A stretch of DNA of 53,252 bases, taken from Gammaproteobacteria bacterium (GTDB lineage Bacteria; Pseudomonadota; Gammaproteobacteria; Steroidobacterales; GCA-2729495). Position 1 is the stretch's first letter; each line of letters begins with the position of its first letter. Shown in pieces: positions 1 through 9,104 of this stretch. The notes beneath the pieces were generated by a model. That model saw nothing but the letters and a program-made list of their open reading frames with translations. It ran no database searches and was not told the origin of the DNA. The stretch is from positions 1 to 53,252 of the forward strand of contig SHZI01000006.1 of NCBI GenBank assembly GCA_009692345.1, given 5' to 3'. The position numbers were made by a program, and so were the translations under genes.

Positions 1-1
1 C

Positions 2-562
2 CCCCCGCAGGCGGCGACGGGGAACCTGAATCAGTACAAGACCCTCAGTGGCTATGAGGGCCGCGAGGGCGAACTTGGCCTGTCCATGTCGATCCTGCTG
101 AAGATGCTGGGCCATCACGCGGGCTATGCCCACGAGATGAACGACCCCCTCGTCAAGGCCCATCTGACTGCCATCCAGTTTGCCAAGAACATGGGGGCCC
201 TGGATCAGTACGTGGCCATGGACATCAAGAACATGGAACCGATCAACCTGCGCATGAAGCAGATCATCGATAAGACTGGCAATCCGGAGATTGCCGTGAT
301 CGCGCTATTCGACCGCACCGCCTGCCACTACGCGCTCGCCCTGACCAGTTCGGGCGACGGCCTGAGCCGCACCTGGAAGGATCCCTTCGGCTGGGTACTC
401 ACCCACTGCCGCAAGATCGGCCAGTTCGACCTGACGCCCCAGGAAATTCACGAAACCTGGACCACGCCCCGGCTCGTCGGCTACGGCAACACCATGGGCG
501 TGAAGATGTATGTCTCCCCCTGGCAGGAAGACGGCATGATCACCTGCAGCGTCGAGGCGTAA
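2..562 (+). CDS. hypothetical protein, 5' end outside the window
   Basis: The reading frame is open from the first complete codon to a TAA at 560-562, so the N-terminus lies upstream of the window; the visible part is about 186 residues. An internal ATG at 86 could start a 158-residue product, but the preceding codons (for example YKTLSGYEG) look equally coding, so I treat the gene as truncated. It is soluble in character, with no membrane segment, and holds several His, Cys and Met residues (GHHAGYAHEMND, DRTACHYA, THCRKIG). The C-terminal part reads like an alpha/beta domain. I do not recognise the family and assign no function. It runs toward the convergent molybdopterin oxidoreductase gene, with about 105 bp between the two stops. 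Confidence 0.6.
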   Translation, partial: PPQAATGNLNQYKTLSGYEGREGELGLSMSILLKMLGHHAGYAHEMNDPLVKAHLTAIQFAKNMGALDQYVAMDIKNMEPINLRMKQIIDKTGNPEIAVIALFDRTACHYALALTSSGDGLSRTWKDPFGWVLTHCRKIGQFDLTPQEIHETWTTPRLVGYGNTMGVKMYVSPWQEDGMITCSVEA

Positions 563-667
563 CTCCGCTACTTCTCGCTTCCCGACCCACTCGGCAAAAC
601 CCCGGCGTTTCCGGGCACCGGCCAGTTGGCCGGTGCCCGGAGCCTGCTGCAAACATCAGGCCCGCAT

Positions 668-2968
668 TCAACTGATCGGCGCTCCTGCAGACGTTCCGAC
701 AGGCAGGCTTCTCAGCCGCTGGCCCGTCGCCGCAAAAATGGCATTGGCCAGCGCCGGAGCAATGCCCGGCACACCCGACTCACCGACGCCACCAGGCCGT
801 CCGCCCTGGGGCAGCAACTCGACGACGATCTCCGGGATGTCTGCCAGACGCGGCCAGGGGTAATCATTGAAGTTGCCCTGCTCAACAGCGCCGCCGCGTA
901 CCGTAATCCGCCCGTGGAGTGCCGCGCTCAGGGCCTCCTGGATGCCGCCCGTGATCTGCGCCTCGACAGAATCCGGGTGGATCACCGTCCGACAGTCCAC
1001 GACACAGGCCACCCGTTCGACCCGGAGCGCGCCGTCCTCCGCCACGCTGACCTCGACAACCTGGGCCACGAGACTGTCATGACTCTCAAAAAAGGCGACG
1101 CCCCGGCCAAAACGCCGGCCGGGAACCAGGGGTAACGGCTCGTCCCAGCGGCCCAGCCGCGCGGCGGCCCGCAGCACCGCCTGCTCGGCCGGCAGGCCCT
1201 CGAGGTGCCGCAGGCGAAACTCCACGGGATCAACGCCGGCACTCGCTGCCAGTTCGTCCATGAAGCTCTCCAGCAGAAACGCATTGATCGAAGTCGAAAC
1301 GCTGCGCCAGAAGCCGGCCGGGATCCCGTCCTCCCGGGGCACATAGGCCATGCGCGCCAGCGGCAGCGCATAACGCGGGCTGAAGGCGCCGCTCAGTGCC
1401 GTCTTGTCTTTGGCAGCGTCACCGCCGCGGGCGGTCGGCGTGCGCTGATAATTGCTGGCCACTACCGACTCGGACACCAGCGTGTAATCGAGGGCCGCAA
1501 GGCGGCCCGTGCTGTCCAGCGCGCCCCGCACGCGACCGGTAGCCGCAGGCCGGTACATGTCGTGGCGCAGATCCTCCTCCCGGGACCAGGTGAGCTTTAC
1601 AGGCCGGCCGGGCACCGCGACGGCGGCGCGGGCGGCCTCGATGACGAAGTCCATCTCGGCCCGCCGGCCAAAGCCGCCGCCCATCAGGGTGGAGCGGATG
1701 TCCACCTGCTCGGGCGGCAGTCCGGCGACCCTGGCAGCTTCGTCCCGGGCAATGCTGGGCGCCTGGGTGGGTACCCAGACGGTCAGCCGACCGGCCTCAA
1801 AGAGCGCCGTGCAATTCATCGGTTCCATGCAGACATGGGCCAGGAAGGGCAGTTCATAGATAGCCGACAAGAGCGCGGAGCCCGAATCTGCAGCCAGGGC
1901 AGCGGCCACGCCCTCGTCGTCCCGGAAGACGGAGGCGGTGGGCGAGTCCAGTGCCTGCCGGTAGGAGGCCTGCAACGCCGCCGAATCCGGCTGCAGGGGA
2001 TCCCCGGCCACGGCCCCGATCTCCAGGACGGCGGCAGCCCGCTGGGCGCTCCAGGTGTCGCCCGCCAGCACTGCTACGGCCCGGTCGCCGAGACGCAGGA
2101 CGTGCTCAACGCCGGGCATGGCCAACGCCGCGCCCGCGTCCAGGCTGCCAATGCGTCCGCCCACATGGGGCGAGTGCCGGACGGCGCCGAAGAGCATCCC
2201 CGGCAAAACCGTGTCGATGGCAAAGCGCGCTGTCCCCGTGACCTTGGCCGGGACATCGAGGCGCGGCAGTGACCGGCCGAGAAGGCGAAACTGCGGCGGC
2301 GTCTTCAGCACGGGCTTGCCCCGAGGCCGTTGCCGGGCCGCCGCCTCGGCCAGCTCGCCATAGCCGAGGGTCTTGCCGGTGGCTGGATCCGTGACGACAC
2401 TCGCCGCCGTCAGCAGGCGGGCGGCGGGCACGGACCAGCGCTCAGCAGCGGCTGCGACCAGGAGACCCCGCGCCTGCGCCCCCGCCTGGCGCAGCGTGTC
2501 CCAGGCATCGATGGTGCTGGAACTGGCGATGGTTACCGACATGCCCAGCTGGTGAAAAACTTCCCGGATCAGACCTGCGCCCACCCCGGGCCAAAACCGG
2601 CCTTCCGTCGGCCCCAGCGGCTCGCCGCGCAGAAGAATGCCGAAGTTGAAGTAGTCCTTGTCGACCGGCGTGAACGCATAGCTCACCTGGCCCCAGTCAG
2701 CGTCGAGCTCCTCGGCCAGCAGCATGGGCAGCGAGGTGGTGACCCCCTGCCCCATCTCCGCCCGATGGACGCCGCAGGTGATGCGGCCATCCGCACCAAT
2801 TTTCAGCCAGGCATTGAGTGTTGTGGCACCGGGACTCGTCGCTGCGAACTTTGCCAGTGCAGGGCCGTCATCGAGGAGGCGACGGACATAGACGAGACCA
2901 AGGCCGCCGCCAACGGCAAGACCCGACACGACGCCGGTACCAATCAGCTGTCGGCGTGTCAGGGCCAT
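668..2968 (-). CDS. Tat-exported molybdopterin-binding oxidoreductase (xanthine dehydrogenase/IorB-like)
   Basis: This 766-residue protein has the architecture of the large molybdenum hydroxylase subunit as in isoquinoline 1-oxidoreductase beta or periplasmic aldehyde dehydrogenases. It begins with a twin-arginine signal (LTRRQLIGTG plus a hydrophobic stretch), so it should be folded with its cofactor and exported. Family marks include MGQGVTTSLPML near residue 75, a cofactor-binding GGGFGRRAEMDF, and the C-terminal GGVGESGVP, whose Glu is the usual catalytic base. Such enzymes hydroxylate N-heterocycles or oxidise aldehydes with a small 2Fe-2S partner and often a cytochrome. No IorA-like partner lies in the window. 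The gene is divergent from the flavoprotein at 3004 with only 35 bp between, so they may share control. The family is clear; the substrate is unknown. Confidence 0.9.
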   Translation of the reverse strand: MALTRRQLIGTGVVSGLAVGGGLGLVYVRRLLDDGPALAKFAATSPGATTLNAWLKIGADGRITCGVHRAEMGQGVTTSLPMLLAEELDADWGQVSYAFTPVDKDYFNFGILLRGEPLGPTEGRFWPGVGAGLIREVFHQLGMSVTIASSSTIDAWDTLRQAGAQARGLLVAAAAERWSVPAARLLTAASVVTDPATGKTLGYGELAEAAARQRPRGKPVLKTPPQFRLLGRSLPRLDVPAKVTGTARFAIDTVLPGMLFGAVRHSPHVGGRIGSLDAGAALAMPGVEHVLRLGDRAVAVLAGDTWSAQRAAAVLEIGAVAGDPLQPDSAALQASYRQALDSPTASVFRDDEGVAAALAADSGSALLSAIYELPFLAHVCMEPMNCTALFEAGRLTVWVPTQAPSIARDEAARVAGLPPEQVDIRSTLMGGGFGRRAEMDFVIEAARAAVAVPGRPVKLTWSREEDLRHDMYRPAATGRVRGALDSTGRLAALDYTLVSESVVASNYQRTPTARGGDAAKDKTALSGAFSPRYALPLARMAYVPREDGIPAGFWRSVSTSINAFLLESFMDELAASAGVDPVEFRLRHLEGLPAEQAVLRAAARLGRWDEPLPLVPGRRFGRGVAFFESHDSLVAQVVEVSVAEDGALRVERVACVVDCRTVIHPDSVEAQITGGIQEALSAALHGRITVRGGAVEQGNFNDYPWPRLADIPEIVVELLPQGGRPGGVGESGVPGIAPALANAIFAATGQRLRSLPVGTSAGAPIS

Positions 2969-3003
2969 GCGCAGCGTCCTTGAGAATAGTGCTGAGTATA
3001 CTC

Positions 3004-4761
3004 ATGGCGATGTTCCGGACCTTGCTCTGCTGGCTGACCTGCGCCTTGCTGTTGAGCAGCTGTACCCGGCCGCTGCCGGATGCGGACGTTATCGTCATTG
3101 GCAGCGGCATCGCCGGTTTGTCGGCGGCGCTGGAAGCCGGAGCGGCGGGGCAGAGTGTCCTGGTGCTGGACGCCAACTCCGTGGGCGGCGGTCACGCCGT
3201 CAAGGCGGGCGGCTTCGCGCTGGTGGGGACGCCGCTCCAGGAGAAGAAGGGCTTCACGGACAGTCCGGAGATCGCCGCTGCGGATCTCCTTGCCTGGGGT
3301 GAAGATGCCGACCCAGTGTGGGTGCGCCGTTATGTCGAGAGCTCCCGCACGGAAGTCTACGACTGGCTGACCGGCTTCGGCGTGCGCTGGGGCTTTATCC
3401 TGGACACGCCCGAGCACTCGGTGCCCCGGTTCCATTTCGCCAGCGGCTCCGCACTGAACGTGGTGGTGCCGATGATGCGGACTGCGTTCTCGAGGGCTAA
3501 CCTGGACTTCCGCTGGAATACCGAGGTGACGTCCCTGATAAACAGGAACGGCGGCGTGCACGGCGTGCGTGTCCGGGATCTGCGCACGGGACGCGAGGGC
3601 GAACTGCGGGCGCCGGCCGTGATCATTGCCACCGGCGGCTGGCAAAGTGACCTGGCCTTCGTAAGGCGGGAGTGGTCACCGTCTGTGCCACAGCCGCCGC
3701 GCCTCTATGGGGGTGCGGGGCACTTCGCGACCGGCTCTGGCATAAGGCTCGGCCAGGAAGTTGGCGGAGGGACCACCCGCATGGACCAGCAGGTCATCTT
3801 CGGGAGCGGGCTCCCGGACCCCCAGGACCCCACGGGCACCCGCGCCTTGCAAACCGAGAACCCGTCGGCCATCTGGGTGAACGCCAGCGGCCGGCGCTTC
3901 ATCAGCGAGCAGGCACCCAGCAAGCTTGCCGACGCGGCGGTGCTGCAGCAGTCCCCGGCAACCCACTGGCTCATCTTTGACGCGGATGGCCTGCGGACCC
4001 TCCGGATCCGGGATGCGGTCTGGCTGGGCAATCCGGCAGGCATCGCACCGCTCAAGGCTGCCGGACTGATACGCCAGGCAGACTCGCTGACTGCCCTCGC
4101 CACCGGAGCTGGTCTGCCGGAGATGGCCCTGGAGGCAACCGTGCAGCGCTGGAACGACGCCGTGGCTGCCGGCAGTGATGCGGACTTCGGCCGCTTCAAC
4201 TCAGCCGCACCAGACCCCACCGCGCGGACGGTGCGGAGGTCGCCCTTCTACGCCATTCAGCTTTTTCCCATGACCCGCAAGAGCATGGGCGGCCTGGCGA
4301 TTGATTCATCCGCGCGGGTCGTCGATGCCGCGGGGAGGCCTGTCCGGGGACTCTACGCCGCCGGCGAAGTCACGGGCGTGGCCGGCATCAATGGTCGCTA
4401 CGGGGGTGAGGGCACCTTTCTTGGGCCGTCGGTTTTTCTTGGTCGCCTCGCCGGCCGCGCTGTTTCGGGCGGCAGCGATGCACTGAGGATTGGGCCAAAG
4501 CCGGTGGCGCCACCCGCAACCCTCAAGGTGTCCGTCGATCCGGAATACCGCGCCGGGGCGCTCACCGCGCCACCGGTTGCGCTGCCCGAGCTGATCAACG
4601 CCCAACGCCCCGGCTACTGGCATTTCGAAGTTGCCCACCGGATCGTGGTGGAGCGGGCCCTGGACTGCACGGCCTGTCACACGCCCGTCTGGCCCACGAG
4701 CCCCGCCAACTCGCTGGCCCAGCGGGAGCTGCAACTCAACGCCTGCAGCACCTGCCACTAG
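3004..4761 (+). CDS. lipoprotein FAD-dependent reductase/dehydrogenase with C-terminal di-heme tail
   Basis: The product has 585 residues from ATG 3004; ATG 3010 is an alternative. It starts with a lipoprotein signal (CALLLSSC lipobox), followed at once by a dinucleotide-binding motif (VIGSGIAGLSAALEAG). The C-terminal FAD segment (GRYGGEGTFLGPSVFLGRLA) is typical of the fumarate reductase/3-ketosteroid dehydrogenase flavoprotein family. Residues 555-559 (CTACH) and 581-585 (CSTCH) are c-type heme motifs, and the last His is the final residue before the stop. His residues just upstream (WHFEVAHR) could be distal ligands. This predicts a membrane-anchored periplasmic flavocytochrome. Most flavocytochromes c carry the hemes N-terminally or on another subunit, so the tiny C-terminal heme tail is unusual. 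It is divergent from the molybdopterin oxidoreductase, a possible redox partner (inference). Confidence 0.85.
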   Translation: MAMFRTLLCWLTCALLLSSCTRPLPDADVIVIGSGIAGLSAALEAGAAGQSVLVLDANSVGGGHAVKAGGFALVGTPLQEKKGFTDSPEIAAADLLAWGEDADPVWVRRYVESSRTEVYDWLTGFGVRWGFILDTPEHSVPRFHFASGSALNVVVPMMRTAFSRANLDFRWNTEVTSLINRNGGVHGVRVRDLRTGREGELRAPAVIIATGGWQSDLAFVRREWSPSVPQPPRLYGGAGHFATGSGIRLGQEVGGGTTRMDQQVIFGSGLPDPQDPTGTRALQTENPSAIWVNASGRRFISEQAPSKLADAAVLQQSPATHWLIFDADGLRTLRIRDAVWLGNPAGIAPLKAAGLIRQADSLTALATGAGLPEMALEATVQRWNDAVAAGSDADFGRFNSAAPDPTARTVRRSPFYAIQLFPMTRKSMGGLAIDSSARVVDAAGRPVRGLYAAGEVTGVAGINGRYGGEGTFLGPSVFLGRLAGRAVSGGSDALRIGPKPVAPPATLKVSVDPEYRAGALTAPPVALPELINAQRPGYWHFEVAHRIVVERALDCTACHTPVWPTSPANSLAQRELQLNACSTCH

Positions 4762-4785
4762 CATCGGACGACCAGCGACCGGGCT

Positions 4786-6171
4786 ATGATCCGGTCCATG
4801 ACCCCGACGGCACAGGAGCAGGACTCCGGCTATCCCAACCCGGGTTACGCCTGGTATGTCGTCAGTATCCTCACCGTCGCCTACCTGCTGTCGTTCCTCG
4901 ACCGCCAGATCCTTGCCCTGATGGTCGAGCCGATCCGCCGGGATCTGGACATCTCTGACACCCAGGTCAGCCTGCTCGGGAATCTCGCGTTCGGTCTGTT
5001 CTACACCATCCTTGGCCTGCCCATTGGCCGGGCTGCGGACCGGTTCAGCCGACGCGGCATCATTGCGGCGGGCTTAACGATCTGGTGCCTGATGACGGCG
5101 ATGTGCGGCCTGGCCCGCAACTTTGGTCAGCTATTTCTCGCCCGGGTCGGCGTTGGCGTGGGGGAAGCGGCCCTGAATCCTGCAGCCCTCTCCCTGATCA
5201 GTGACTACTTTCCCCGAAAAACCCGCGGCAGGGCCCTGACTTTCTACAACATGGGGGTGTCCCTGGGTGTGGGCGTCGCGCTGATCTTCGGCGGCCAGCT
5301 CATTGCCTGGGTGGCCTCCGCACCGCCCCTGGACGTGCCCGGGATCGGGCAACTCCGGGCCTGGCAGACGGTGTTCATCCTGGTCGGCCTGCCCGGCCTC
5401 CTGATCGCGCTGCTCATGCTGACGGTCAGGGAACCGGCCCGCCGGGACCGCCTGCAGATCCAGCTGGCCGATGGCCGGATGACGGAAAACCTCACCGTGA
5501 GACAGACCGTGGCGTATCTGGGACAGCGGTGGCGCACCTACCTCACGCATTTTCTCGGCATGTCGGTGGTGACGATCCTCGGCTACAACTACTTCTTCTG
5601 GGTGCCCAGCATGTTCGTCCGGACCTGGGGCTGGACCATTCCTGAGATCAGCCTGGGCTACGGGCTTATCACCATCACGGCCGGGCCGCTCGGTGTCCTG
5701 GTCAGCGGCTGGGTTGCGCAGCGCCTGCGCGAGCGGGGTTACGAGGACGCGCTCATGCGCACCTGCATCTTCGGCGCTGTGGTCTTCCTGATCCCGGCCT
5801 CGATCCTCACGCCGCTGATGCCCACGGGCCAGCTGGCCCTCGCCCTGCTCGTCCCCGTCTCCATCGGCGGCGCCTGGGTGACAGCGACGGGTGCTGCAGC
5901 CCTGCAGATGATTGCGCCGAACCAGATGCGGGCGCAGACGACCGCGATGTACTACTTCGTCATCAACATCCTCGGGCTGCTGGGACCCACCGCCGTGGGC
6001 CTCGTGACCGACTTCGGCTTCGGCGACGATGGGGCGCTGCGCTGGTCACTGTCGATTGTGTGCGCCGGAGCCAGCGTCATGGGGCTTACGTTCCTGCTGC
6101 TGCATCTCCCCCACTACCGGGCTAGCGTCCGGGAGGCGGAGAGCTGGGGACAGGCAGTCAGGTCAGCTTGA
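4786..6171 (+). CDS. MFS transporter, spinster-like
   Basis: A 461-residue integral membrane protein with about 12 helices. The N-terminal half carries the MFS loop signature around helices 2-3 (GLPIGRAADRFSRRG) and the FLDRQILALMVEPIRRDL segment typical of spinster-type transporters, which in bacteria often sit beside catabolic genes for hydrophobic compounds such as steroids and bile acids. It starts 24 bp after the flavoprotein stop and is probably co-transcribed, so a transport role for that enzyme's substrate or product is plausible (inference). ATG 4798 is an alternative start four codons in. The 3' end overlaps the convergent gene at 6158-6484 by 14 bp. Confidence 0.88.
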   Translation: MIRSMTPTAQEQDSGYPNPGYAWYVVSILTVAYLLSFLDRQILALMVEPIRRDLDISDTQVSLLGNLAFGLFYTILGLPIGRAADRFSRRGIIAAGLTIWCLMTAMCGLARNFGQLFLARVGVGVGEAALNPAALSLISDYFPRKTRGRALTFYNMGVSLGVGVALIFGGQLIAWVASAPPLDVPGIGQLRAWQTVFILVGLPGLLIALLMLTVREPARRDRLQIQLADGRMTENLTVRQTVAYLGQRWRTYLTHFLGMSVVTILGYNYFFWVPSMFVRTWGWTIPEISLGYGLITITAGPLGVLVSGWVAQRLRERGYEDALMRTCIFGAVVFLIPASILTPLMPTGQLALALLVPVSIGGAWVTATGAAALQMIAPNQMRAQTTAMYYFVINILGLLGPTAVGLVTDFGFGDDGALRWSLSIVCAGASVMGLTFLLLHLPHYRASVREAESWGQAVRSA

Positions 6172-6484
6172 GGGCGGCGAACAGCAGGCCCAGCCCGACG
6201 ATCAACATAGACCCCAGACGCACGGTCATCGCGGCGGAGAGAATCTCCAGGTCCTTGCGCACCAGCGCGATATCGGACCTGACGTCGTGAGTTTCTTCAC
6301 GGGTGGCCAGATTGCCAATCATCGCCACCAACTCCTGACGAAGCATCTGCAGGTCTGACTTGGTGGCGATTGTCGTGCCCATGTCGCGCTCCATGGCATC
6401 AATCACGGCCCGAGCCCTGTCGTTCGGGACGTTGATGCTGACGAGGGCATCATACAGCGAGTACAGGTAGTCCATGGAGTACAA
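6158..6484 (-). CDS. small coiled-coil protein with C-terminal membrane anchor (DUF1640/CCDC90-like)
   Basis: The 108 residues split into a predicted helical, heptad-rich part (about 25-85, including SDLQMLRQELVAMIG and VRSDIALVRKDLEIL) and one C-terminal hydrophobic helix (about 87-106, LGSMLIVGLGLLFAALKL). This matches DUF1640-type tail-anchored coiled-coil proteins, which are often encoded in tandem or near mobile DNA and whose bacterial role is unknown. The C-terminus overlaps the end of the convergent MFS gene by 14 bp. The second Met (residue 4) is an equally good start. Assignment rests on architecture, not on catalytic residues. Confidence 0.7.
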   Translation of the reverse strand: MYSMDYLYSLYDALVSINVPNDRARAVIDAMERDMGTTIATKSDLQMLRQELVAMIGNLATREETHDVRSDIALVRKDLEILSAAMTVRLGSMLIVGLGLLFAALKLT

Positions 6485-6548
6485 GCTACCGGGTATCGAC
6501 AGCCTGCGAAACCTGGAATTCTCAGCATTTAATCCAGTTTTAGAGCGA

Positions 6549-6565
6549 GCCGGGTTTCACCCGGC
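6549..6565. other. short hairpin between two minus-strand genes
   Basis: A perfect 7-bp stem (GCCGGGT / ACCCGGC) with a 3-nt loop lies about 40 bp past the kinase stop on the minus strand. No T-run follows on either strand, so it is at best a weak or Rho-assisted terminator or an mRNA 3' stabiliser. Confidence 0.3.
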
Positions 6566-6606
6566 ATGCGTCCCCCAGGACCAACTGCGCTCCGTGTCCC
6601 ACCCCG

Positions 6607-7650
6607 TCAGCCTGCCCCGAACGCCCGCCGCACCACTTCCTCAGCCGCGCCCCGCAGATCCCACAGCGAGCGCGCGGCAGTCAGCTGGTTGGCAGCCCGC
6701 GCCTGGTTGTGAGCGCTGCGGGTGGGAAAGCGCTGCGGGTCCCAGCCAAAGTAACTTTCCCGGAGCGCGTCGGCGCAGAAGCGCGCCGCGAGCTCCACGT
6801 AGATGGTGAGAGTGCCCGCCACGATGGCGCCCGACTCTTCGGGCGTAATCCAGCCAGTGGCCACCTCGGCATAGCCAGAAACGGCCGGCGTGAACAGGTC
6901 CAGGGCGAAGGCGGATTGCCGGTGATCCTCCCCGGCCGGATTGCACCAGGAGCGAAAGGCGTCACCGAGTTCGAGGGGCAAAGCCATGGGGCCCAGGGTG
7001 TCGAGATCAATGAAGCACAGGGCACGGCCTGTTTCTGTAGCGAACAGCAGGTTGTTGATCTTCGGGTCGCCGTGCACCACGCGCTCGGGCACCGCGGGCA
7101 GGGTCGGCAGGGCTGCAGCGAGGTGGAGAATCTCGCCGGCCAGGGGCGCGATGGCCGCGAAATCCCTGTGGCTCGGGTGGTCCAGCAAGGCCTGACGCAA
7201 GACCGCCATATGGCGCCCGGTGTCGTGGACGCCCAGGCGCCGGTGCGGAAACGCGTAGTCCAGGTCCGCCAGTGCCCGGTGAAACCGGGCCAGCAGGCCG
7301 CCGGCCTCCCGGGCTTCCCCGGGGCTGTTCAGCCGGTTCCGGCTGACCCCGTCCAGGTGGGTCATCAGGCGGTAGACCCGGCCTTCGATTTCCACCCACA
7401 GGCGGCCATCGACCGTGGGCAGCAGCTCGGGCGCGACCAGGCCCCGGGCCCGGAGATGGGCTGTAACCACCCGGATATCCTCATTGATCTCCGGGGGAAA
7501 GACCGGGTTCAGCTGCTGCAGGACATAACGGTCCGCGCCGGACGTGACCAGCGCGGTGTGGTTAATCAGGCCGCTGCCCAGCGGCGAGACGGTGCTGCCC
7601 CCGAGATTCCAGGCACTGAGGACTGAATTCGGGACTTCAAGGCCTTGCAT
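6607..7650 (-). CDS. aminoglycoside/homoserine-kinase-type phosphotransferase
   Basis: A protein-kinase-like small-molecule kinase of 347 residues. The catalytic loop is the Brenner-type motif [13 protein letters not shown], and the metal-binding aspartate follows in FIDLDTLG. The N-terminal lobe has a Gly-rich [11 protein letters not shown] and the ATP-contacting YVLQQLN. Members phosphorylate hydroxyl groups of small metabolites (homoserine, choline, amino sugars); the substrate cannot be read from sequence. I start at ATG 7650 ([10 protein letters not shown]) because a longer frame from 7701 would overlap erpA, which begins divergently at 7680. An uncharacterised housekeeping kinase beside erpA is the safest description. 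Confidence 0.85.
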   Translation of the reverse strand: MQGLEVPNSVLSAWNLGGSTVSPLGSGLINHTALVTSGADRYVLQQLNPVFPPEINEDIRVVTAHLRARGLVAPELLPTVDGRLWVEIEGRVYRLMTHLDGVSRNRLNSPGEAREAGGLLARFHRALADLDYAFPHRRLGVHDTGRHMAVLRQALLDHPSHRDFAAIAPLAGEILHLAAALPTLPAVPERVVHGDPKINNLLFATETGRALCFIDLDTLGPMALPLELGDAFRSWCNPAGEDHRQSAFALDLFTPAVSGYAEVATGWITPEESGAIVAGTLTIYVELAARFCADALRESYFGWDPQRFPTRSAHNQARAANQLTAARSLWDLRGAAEEVVRRAFGAG

Positions 7651-7679
7651 GCGCTGGATTCTGCCGTCAGACTTTTGGA

Positions 7680-8045
7680 ATGGATACACAAATCGCCGCA
7701 CCCCTGACCACTGGCGCCCCGAGCCTGAACTTCTCCGACTCCGCCGCCGCCAAGGTGGCGGAGCTGATCGCCGAGGAAGGCAACCCGAATCTGAAGCTGC
7801 GGGTGTTTATTTCCGGCGGTGGCTGCTCCGGCTTTCAGTATGGCTTCACGTTCGACGAGAAGCTGGAAGACGGCGATACCCAGGTGCGCAACGAGGGCGT
7901 CACCCTGCTGATCGACCCCATGAGCATCCAGTACCTGGCCGGCGCCGAGATCGACTACAAGAGCGATCTGGAAGGTGCCCGCTTCGTCATCCGCAATCCG
8001 AGCGCTGCCACCACCTGCGGCTGCGGGTCCAGCTTCTCCGTGTAG
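7680..8045 (+). CDS. erpA: iron-sulfur cluster insertion protein ErpA
   Basis: This 121-residue A-type carrier delivers Fe-S clusters to apo-enzymes. The three cluster-binding cysteines are in place: C49 in [12 protein letters not shown], and C113 and C115 in the C-terminal [11 protein letters not shown]. Length and motif order match E. coli ErpA closely. The gene is followed by a glutaredoxin-rhodanese fusion, making a small Fe-S/sulfur-trafficking unit that would serve the several Fe-S enzymes in this window. Its TAG stop (8043-8045) lies inside the left arm of a palindromic REP element, so the repeat forms its 3' end. Confidence 0.97.
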   Translation: MDTQIAAPLTTGAPSLNFSDSAAAKVAELIAEEGNPNLKLRVFISGGGCSGFQYGFTFDEKLEDGDTQVRNEGVTLLIDPMSIQYLAGAEIDYKSDLEGARFVIRNPSAATTCGCGSSFSV

Positions 8046-8098
8046 GAGCGCCGACCGGCGCGAAGCCATTAACGATCGCGCCGGTCGGCGCTCCTACA
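8041..8098. repeat. REP palindrome, perfect 23-bp inverted repeat
   Basis: Arms 8041-8063 and 8076-8098 are exact reverse complements around a 12-nt loop. The core GTAGGAGCGCC...GGCGCGA belongs to the same family as the copies at 14016, 18360, 22265, 23454 and 26329, but the stem interior here reads GACC where the others mostly read TTTA. The erpA stop codon is the TAG of the left arm. No T-run follows, so it is more likely an mRNA 3'-end stabiliser or weak terminator than an intrinsic terminator. Confidence 0.9.
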
Positions 8099-8136
8099 GG
8101 CGCAATCCAGGCGCAATCCAGGAACGATACAAAACT

Positions 8137-9069
8137 ATGAACAGCGATATCCGCACCGCCATCGACGACCTCCTCAGCAGCAACCGCGTCGTGTTGTTCA
8201 TGAAGGGCAATCGGGCCCAGCCCCAGTGCGGATTCTCGGCCAAGACAGTCGCGGCGCTGGACATGGTGCTGCCCGACTACCTCACCATCGACGTGCTGCA
8301 GGATCCGGAGATCCGGGAAGGCATCAAGGCCTACGGCAAATGGCCCACCGTGCCCCAGCTCTACGTGGCAGGCGAACTGATCGGCGGCAGCGACATCGTT
8401 ACCGAGATGTTCGATACCGGCGAACTGGGCAACGTACTTGGCCTGGCCGAGCCCACGGGCAAGGTGCCGCAGATCGAGATTGACCCGGCCGCGGCCGAGA
8501 TCATGGGCAACGCCGTGCAGAGCCGTCCCGGCCAGACCATTCACCTGAAGATTGACGCCGCCTTCGAGCACTCCATGACCCTGGGGCCGCCGAAGCCCGG
8601 CAGCCTCGACGTGACCAGCGGTCCGGTGGGGTTGCAGATCGACCGGTGGAGCGCAGCCCGGGCCGATGGTCTCCGGATTCGCGTGAAGGAAGCACTGCAG
8701 GGCCAGGGCTTCAGTTTCGAAAACCCCAACGCGCCACCGCCGGTGAAGCAGATGTCGGTGCAGGAACTGCAGGCCGCCCTCACCGCCACCCTGGCCTCCG
8801 GCAAAAAGCCCTGGCTCTTTGACGTGCGGGGCGAGGACGAGCGCGCTATCGCCTCGTTGTCAGCCGCGAAGCCCTGGGACGAGGATGGCGTCCGGACCAT
8901 CGAGGGGCTGGCAACCGATACGCCCATCGTCTTCCACTGTCACCGGGGCGGTCGGAGCCAGGCCGTTGCCGAGCGCTATCGGCGGCGGGGCTACACCAAC
9001 CTCTATAACCTGGCGGGCGGCATCGACGCCTGGTCCCGGGAAATCGACCCCACGGTGCCTACCTACTAG
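8137..9069 (+). CDS. monothiol glutaredoxin fused to an IscA-like segment and a rhodanese domain
   Basis: Three modules lie in 310 residues. Residues 1-105 are a Grx4/GrxD-type monothiol glutaredoxin with the CGFS active site (C31), FMKG, and the glutathione/cluster-binding KWPTVPQLYV and GGSDIV motifs. Residues about 110-200 (IEIDPAAAEIM ... GFSFENPNAP) resemble an A-type/HesB scaffold without cysteines. Residues about 205-310 are a rhodanese domain with catalytic C268 in VFHCHRGGRSQAVAERY. CGFS glutaredoxins carry [2Fe-2S] clusters with glutathione; the rhodanese could supply or bind sulfane sulfur. Placement directly after erpA supports a cluster or sulfur relay. I start at ATG 8137 because it opens the glutaredoxin domain and lies just past the REP element; the frame upstream is non-coding. 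Confidence 0.9.
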   Translation: MNSDIRTAIDDLLSSNRVVLFMKGNRAQPQCGFSAKTVAALDMVLPDYLTIDVLQDPEIREGIKAYGKWPTVPQLYVAGELIGGSDIVTEMFDTGELGNVLGLAEPTGKVPQIEIDPAAAEIMGNAVQSRPGQTIHLKIDAAFEHSMTLGPPKPGSLDVTSGPVGLQIDRWSAARADGLRIRVKEALQGQGFSFENPNAPPPVKQMSVQELQAALTATLASGKKPWLFDVRGEDERAIASLSAAKPWDEDGVRTIEGLATDTPIVFHCHRGGRSQAVAERYRRRGYTNLYNLAGGIDAWSREIDPTVPTY

Positions 9070-9104
9070 GCTCGCCGCCTCCGGCCAGAGCCGGCGCGGG
9101 TACC

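Noticed and set aside
1205-2272. 355-codon plus-strand frame
   Set aside because: Shadow of the molybdopterin oxidoreductase gene on the other strand.
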